Shown here: piece by piece, positions 60,463 to 64,000 of the stretch
How the letters are laid out: the number at the start of each line of letters is the position of its first letter
Position numbering within the stretch: the first letter of the stretch is position 1
Assembly (NCBI GenBank): GCA_038210415.1
Contig: JBBQWS010000002.1
Span: forward strand, 62,001 to 126,000
DNA length: 64,000 nucleotides
Reading direction: 5' to 3'
From: JBBQWS01 sp038210415
Lineage (GTDB): Bacteria; Actinomycetota; Actinomycetes; Prado026
Notes under the pieces: model-generated
What the model was told of the DNA's origin: nothing
The model's input: the letters and a program-made list of their open reading frames with translations, nothing else
The model's database searches: none
Made by a program: the position numbers and the translations under genes

Positions 60463-60468
60463 AACGTA
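60463..60468 (-). promoter_or_regulatory. -10 hexamer TACGTT for leaderless DUF1579-like gene
   Basis: TACGTT, CGGGGC (6 nt), ATG at 60456. GTGACC (rc of 60487-60492) lies 18 bp upstream as a fair -35. Confidence 0.6.
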
Positions 60469-60512
60469 TCGCGGAGGTGCTCGAATGGTCACGGGAACGA
60501 GAGGGGCGGCAG

Positions 60513-61856
60513 ATGAGGCGACGGACCGAGGCGAACCGGTGGCTGGGACGACGAAGGGTGCTGCTCAAAGTGGGTCGGGCGGTTCGGCGGCGCGACGCCG
60601 GTGCCGTCCTCGCCGGCTTGGCCCGCGGGCAGGAGCGGGCCGTCGGCGTCCACCTGGGTGATCGACGGCTGCTCGTCCTGCTGGACCCGGTCCTGGTCGG
60701 TGAGCTCCTGCAGGGCCACGCCTCGGTGAGCATCAAAGGCCCCGCTGTGCAGCGCACCAGACCGCTGCTCGGGGAGGGTTTGCTGACCAGCGAGGGAGAG
60801 GCGCACCGCCGGGTCCGACGGCTGGTGGCTCCGGCGTTCAGCGCCCGCCGGCTCGAGGGCTACGCGGAGGTGTTCGGCCGGCTCGCGGGGGACCTGTCGG
60901 ACAGCTGGACTGACGGCGGACGGGTCGACCTGCACGTGGCGATGGGCGAGCTGACGCTCGACATCGTCGGACGGACCCTGCTCGGGGTCGACCTGACCCT
61001 GGAGTCCGCGGGGATCCGCAGCGCGCTCGAGTCCGCGCTGGCCGAGTTCGCGCGCGGCGCGGAGGGGATGTCCCTCCTCAGCGGCGTCCCGGCCAGCGGC
61101 GAGGCGCTCGTGCCCAGCGAGGCGGTCGCCGCCGTCCATGCCGCCCTCGACCGGATCCTCGACAGCCGCCGCACGTCGACCACCAGTGACCGCGGCGACG
61201 TCGTGTCGGCCCTGCTGGCCGCGCAGGCCGACGGGCTCACCGACCAGGAGGTCCACGACAACGCGATGACCCTGGTCATGGCTGGTCACGAGACGACGGC
61301 GAATGCCCTGACCTGGACGTTCTCCCTGCTCAGCGCCCATCCCAAAGTCGAGCGGACGCTGCACGCCGAGCTCGCCGGCCTGCAGGGACGGGCACCCCGC
61401 TGGGACGAGCTTCCTGGGCTGACGTACACCCGTGCCGTGGTCGCCGAGTCGATGCGCCTGTTCCCGCCGGCGTGGGTGCTCGGACGGACGGTCACGGCCG
61501 AGATCGATCTCGGGGGCTGGCAGATCCGACCGGGGACGGTCGTCGCGGTCAGCCCGTTGCTCCTGCACCACGACCCGCGCTGGTTCCCGGACCCTGAGCT
61601 CTTCGACCCGGCGCGACACCTCGACGCCCGGCGGCTCGCCGTGCCCAAGAACGCGTACCTGCCGTTCGGCTCGGGTCCGCGGTCGTGCATCGGCGAGCAG
61701 TTCGCCTGGGCCGAGGCCACCACCGTGCTGGCGACCCTGGCGGGGCGATGGCAGTTACGTACGGAACCCGGGCATGTGGTGGTCCCGCAGTACGCCGTGA
61801 CGCTACGCCCGGGCAACGGGCTTCCGGTGCGCCTGATTAGGCGGCACGCGGTGTGA
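60513..61856 (+). CDS. Cytochrome P450
   Basis: A 447-residue heme monooxygenase. The oxygen-activation motif is AGHETTANAL (about residue 257), the ExxR motif is AESMRLFPPAWVLGR, the PERF-like region is FDPARHLDARRL, and the heme-binding loop is FGSGPRSCIGEQFAWAE with the Cys at about residue 392. The pattern resembles CYP102/CYP4-like fatty-acid or terpene hydroxylases in actinobacteria. No ferredoxin gene adjoins it. The ATG at 60513 has GAGAGGGG 8 nt upstream. Confidence 0.95.
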   Translation: MRRRTEANRWLGRRRVLLKVGRAVRRRDAGAVLAGLARGQERAVGVHLGDRRLLVLLDPVLVGELLQGHASVSIKGPAVQRTRPLLGEGLLTSEGEAHRRVRRLVAPAFSARRLEGYAEVFGRLAGDLSDSWTDGGRVDLHVAMGELTLDIVGRTLLGVDLTLESAGIRSALESALAEFARGAEGMSLLSGVPASGEALVPSEAVAAVHAALDRILDSRRTSTTSDRGDVVSALLAAQADGLTDQEVHDNAMTLVMAGHETTANALTWTFSLLSAHPKVERTLHAELAGLQGRAPRWDELPGLTYTRAVVAESMRLFPPAWVLGRTVTAEIDLGGWQIRPGTVVAVSPLLLHHDPRWFPDPELFDPARHLDARRLAVPKNAYLPFGSGPRSCIGEQFAWAEATTVLATLAGRWQLRTEPGHVVVPQYAVTLRPGNGLPVRLIRRHAV

Positions 61857-62252
61857 CTAAGACGCGATCAGCGGGCAGTCGAGCGACAGGGTCTGACCCG
61901 CCTTGATCGTGAAGGGTTTCCCGCCGCCGCACTCAAGGACGTACGTCCCGGGGTTGAGGACCACTCGGAACTGCCCGGCGAAGTCGCTCGCGACGGCGAC
62001 CTCGAATCTCGAGCCGCGGCGAACACGGACGGTCTGGTTCGCGACCACCTCGCCAGTCATCGCTGGCTGTTTCGTCACCGGGTTCAGCGGGCCGCCGTAC
62101 AAGTGGGTTGTGCCGACCAGCGTCCCAGTGGCTGTCGGCCCGCTGGTCTGCGCCGGCGTCGGCGGGACGACCGATCCGGAGCAAGCGGACAACGGCAGGG
62201 CGCACGCCAACCCGACCATGGTCGTCGCACGCCGCAAGCGCATAGGAGTCAT
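61857..62252 (-). CDS. Small lipoprotein, carboxypeptidase-regulatory-like
   Basis: A 131-residue lipoprotein with signal peptide and lipobox LSAC at about residue 24. The mature part reads TGTLVGTTHLYGGPLNP and VRRGSRFEVAVASDFAGQFR, then NPGTYVLECGG and IKAGQTLSLDC. A Gly-rich beta-sandwich of the carboxypeptidase-regulatory type is likely. The ATG at 62252 gives the best signal peptide; the ribosome-binding site is weak. Its stop adjoins the P450 stop. Confidence 0.8.
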   Translation of the reverse strand: MTPMRLRRATTMVGLACALPLSACSGSVVPPTPAQTSGPTATGTLVGTTHLYGGPLNPVTKQPAMTGEVVANQTVRVRRGSRFEVAVASDFAGQFRVVLNPGTYVLECGGGKPFTIKAGQTLSLDCPLIAS

Positions 62253-62753
62253 TGTGCTCGCACCACTCAACTTCGGCCATGTTCCCCCGACCTGGGAACC
62301 GGCGTCGCCGAGCCGTTCCGATCCGATCCCGAGTTCTGGCGATCAGTGTGTGCGAGCGCGGACGCCGTCGTGCTGCTCGGATTCGCGGTAGTCGGCTGCG
62401 CGCTGCTCCGGCTCGCCGGCGCCGGTCTCACCTGGCTGCCATTCGCCCCGCCGGCGATCTTCCTGGTTCGCGCCGCAGTGAGCGGCTCCCGCTTCCATCG
62501 AGGCCACACGCCGTTGTCAGCCCTTGTCGACACCACCCGGGGCGAGCAGCCGTGGCGGGACGCCGAGCGCATGGCCGTCGCTGCGGTGTTCGGGCGAGCC
62601 CTGGCACGTAGAAGGCACCAGCGACTTCGGGGCTGTCAAAGCGGTGTCAGGGCGAGGGCTGAGATGTCGACGGGACCAACGGCGAGAACGTGGCGAACGA
62701 ACACGAATCCGAGCGCGGGCTGGCCACGGTCGCTTTGGCGCGCAACGTGGCGC
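62253..62753. other. Region with a possible small membrane-protein fragment
   Basis: About 500 bp with no secure gene. A plus-strand frame from the GTG at 62346 reads CASADAVVLLGFAVVGCALL and FAPPAIFLVRAAVSGSRFHR, two plausible membrane helices, then continues into sequence without coding character after about 62640 and overlaps the RidA remnant. It may be a decaying small membrane protein. Confidence 0.3.
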
Positions 62754-62933
62754 TCACCTGGGAACGACCGCGATCGCGTCGATGGAGATAAGTGGGCCGC
62801 GTGGCGAGCGGACGCTCGCCGGTGCCGAGCGCGCCGGCGGGATACCGCCAGTCCCAGAACAGAACACGAACCCACCGGCGACGACGGCCTGACTGTACGG
62901 AGCGAGCTCTGCCGGGGCGAGATCACTTGACAC
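62754..62933 (-). pseudogene. RidA-family gene with large internal deletion
   Basis: A 59-residue frame. The start (GTG at 62933) encodes SSDLAPAELAPYSQAVVAGG and FVFCSGTGGIPPA, the RidA N-terminus. It then jumps to SVRSPRGPLISIDAIAVVPR, the RidA C-terminus with the conserved Arg and Glu/Asp strand. About 70 residues of the usual 130 are missing while the frame is retained. Its first 11 bp overlap the 3' end of the FAD monooxygenase gene. RidA proteins hydrolyse reactive enamines/imines; this form should not be active. Confidence 0.8.
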
Positions 62934-64000
62934 TGCGCGCCGAGTCACTTCCGCCTCGCTTCGCCTGAGTACGTGCGTGCCTGACCACCGCATTGAGATT
63001 CTCGTGGGAGTAGACGTCCCGGATCGGAACGGAGCCGCCGAGAACACCGAAGATCTGACGGATCAGGTCGGGTTGTCCGGCGGCTGAACGGTAGAACGAC
63101 TCGAGCTCGGCAGTCAGCGGTGCGAGCCGGGCTGTGCTCAGAGCGAGTGCGAGCCCGTTTGCCGTGAGGTCGTCTCGCTGGCGTTGGTAGTCGGTGACGG
63201 CCTCGCCGATCGGTCGGCGGCCGACGAGCCCGTCGTGGACAGCCTCCGCCAGCAGGTCGGCGGCCAGGAAGGCGTCCGACATCCCCATGCCGATCGACGG
63301 GTCCTTGAAGTGACCGGCGTCGCCGGCCAGGGCCCAGCCCGATCCTGCTGAGGTCCTGTAGAAGTTGGGCAGGTCGCGGGTGCCGATGAAGTGTTGTTCC
63401 CGATTCCCGGCCCCCACGGCGTCGCGGAGTCCGGGCACTAGCCCGAGCGCTTCGTAGAAGCTCGCTTCCACGGCCTGCCGCACCGTGGCGAACTCCTGGT
63501 GAGGCCACGCCACGTAGATGCACGTCAGGTCGTCGTTGGTGGGCCAGACCAGGATGAGTCGACCGGGGCGAGCGTGGAAGGAGGCACCCAGCTCGGTGAT
63601 CCCGGACCAGTAGGAGTAGCTGACGCCGGTCAGCGGGTGATGGTCCACGTAGGCATCAGCGTGCACCAGCTTCGCGACGGTCGAGTGGTGGCCGTCGGCG
63701 CCCACGACGAATCGGGCCCGCAGAGCGGACGACTGCGTGGAGCCTCGCGGATGGCCGCTGATGCCGGTCACCCGGCCTTCGGACCAGAGAAGGTCGTCGA
63801 CGACGAAGGCCTGCACGAACTCGGCGCCGGCGTCCACCGCAGCATCGACGAGCAGGTGGTCGAGCACCGTTCGCCGTGGACAGTAGGTGTCTGCCACGCC
63901 GCCGACGGCTGGGCCGATGCCCGGCAGCTGCACCGGCCCGACGTCGAAGGTGATCTGCTGGATGGGTGCGCAACCCAGCATTTGCAGCCGTTCCAACAGC
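62923..64000 (-). CDS. FAD-dependent monooxygenase, N-terminus beyond window
   Basis: A class-A flavoprotein monooxygenase, 358 residues visible; the N-terminal GxGxxG segment lies past the window edge. Visible features: TYCPRRTVLDHLLVDAAVDA, LRARFVVGADGHHSTVAKLV (DG motif) and SGWALAGDAGHFKDPSIGMG (GD motif binding FAD), then SDAFLAADLLAEAVHDGL. Related enzymes hydroxylate aromatics or act in natural-product and geranylgeranyl-lipid pathways. The last codons overlap the truncated RidA gene. Confidence 0.9.
   Translation of the reverse strand, partial: LLERLQMLGCAPIQQITFDVGPVQLPGIGPAVGGVADTYCPRRTVLDHLLVDAAVDAGAEFVQAFVVDDLLWSEGRVTGISGHPRGSTQSSALRARFVVGADGHHSTVAKLVHADAYVDHHPLTGVSYSYWSGITELGASFHARPGRLILVWPTNDDLTCIYVAWPHQEFATVRQAVEASFYEALGLVPGLRDAVGAGNREQHFIGTRDLPNFYRTSAGSGWALAGDAGHFKDPSIGMGMSDAFLAADLLAEAVHDGLVGRRPIGEAVTDYQRQRDDLTANGLALALSTARLAPLTAELESFYRSAAGQPDLIRQIFGVLGGSVPIRDVYSHENLNAVVRHARTQAKRGGSDSARSVK

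Noticed and set aside
62636..62926. Minus-strand 96-codon frame overlapping the RidA remnant
   Set aside because: The RidA-like sequence is in a different frame; this one shows no recognisable protein.
1..64000. CRISPR arrays, rRNA operons, integrases or phage genes
   Set aside because: No regularly spaced repeats, no rRNA-like sequence and no integrase or structural phage protein were seen; the only transposon-related gene is the orphan OrfA-like one.

Overview
This 64 kb window comes from a high-GC Gram-positive chromosome, almost certainly an actinomycete. The evidence is strong G/C bias at third codon positions, frequent GTG starts, actinobacterial families (DUF3000, DUF1918, DUF7455-like, DUF4349, LigC and a stand-alone LigD-type polymerase), and a heme block of the coproporphyrin type. 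The order aconitase, xylose transporter, ROK regulator, dxs, fatty-acid oxidation, RNase D, hemE, cgoX, chdC resembles the Streptomyces arrangement as I remember it. I cannot name a genus.

Layout. 1-4.9 kb: 3' part of aconitase, a large polytopic membrane protein and a small zinc-ribbon-like protein. 5-11.5 kb: xylulokinase, a small unknown gene, a CUT2 sugar ABC transporter (lipoprotein, single-domain ATPase, permease) and a ROK repressor, together a xylose-type module. 11.6-17.5 kb: dxs, an unknown protein, and two tandem membrane-anchored proteins with HExxH motifs. 17.5-24 kb (mostly minus strand): beta-oxidation pair, GNAT acetyltransferase, RNase D, an orphan response regulator with a degenerate receiver, DUF3000. 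24-31 kb: EamA transporter, hemE, a DUF4349 lipoprotein, cgoX, chdC, an FAD-linked oxidase, msrB. 31.1-32.1 kb: LigD-type polymerase domain protein.

32.2-43.6 kb is an accessory, envelope-oriented segment rich in signal peptides: a DUF1918 protein, a secreted protein with a carbohydrate-binding-like tail, a broken membrane-protein gene, a ScyD/ScyE-type protein, a DUF347-like membrane protein coupled to an IS3 OrfA-like HTH gene, a secreted protein whose signal peptide is out of frame, a secreted D-glucuronyl C5-epimerase-like protein, a beta-propeller/CWB2 surface protein and an L,D-transpeptidase. It separates the polymerase from the ATP-dependent ligase LigC (44.0-45.1 kb), which are neighbours in other actinobacteria.

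45-64 kb: a small lipoprotein, a RibD-C-type reductase, ZapE-like ATPase, GlsB-like protein, a PPK2, RsgA, a GT87-type glycosyltransferase, a CPA1 Na+/H+ antiporter, an acyl-CoA synthetase, a YidE/AspT-type transporter, a badly broken DUF389 gene, a second PPK2, a Pit phosphate transporter with its DUF47 partner, a DUF1579-like protein, a cytochrome P450, a lipoprotein, an internally deleted RidA gene and the 3' part of an FAD monooxygenase.

Two genome-scale patterns stand out. Ten genes have a TANNNT hexamer ending exactly 6 nt before the start codon, the signature of leaderless transcription. Three copies of an undescribed repeat of about 30-40 bp occur in intergenic regions at 45.8 and 58.2-58.4 kb. 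Several genes in the accessory stretches carry frame breaks. They may be decaying genes or assembly errors; sequence alone cannot separate these. I found no CRISPR array, rRNA or convincing tRNA.
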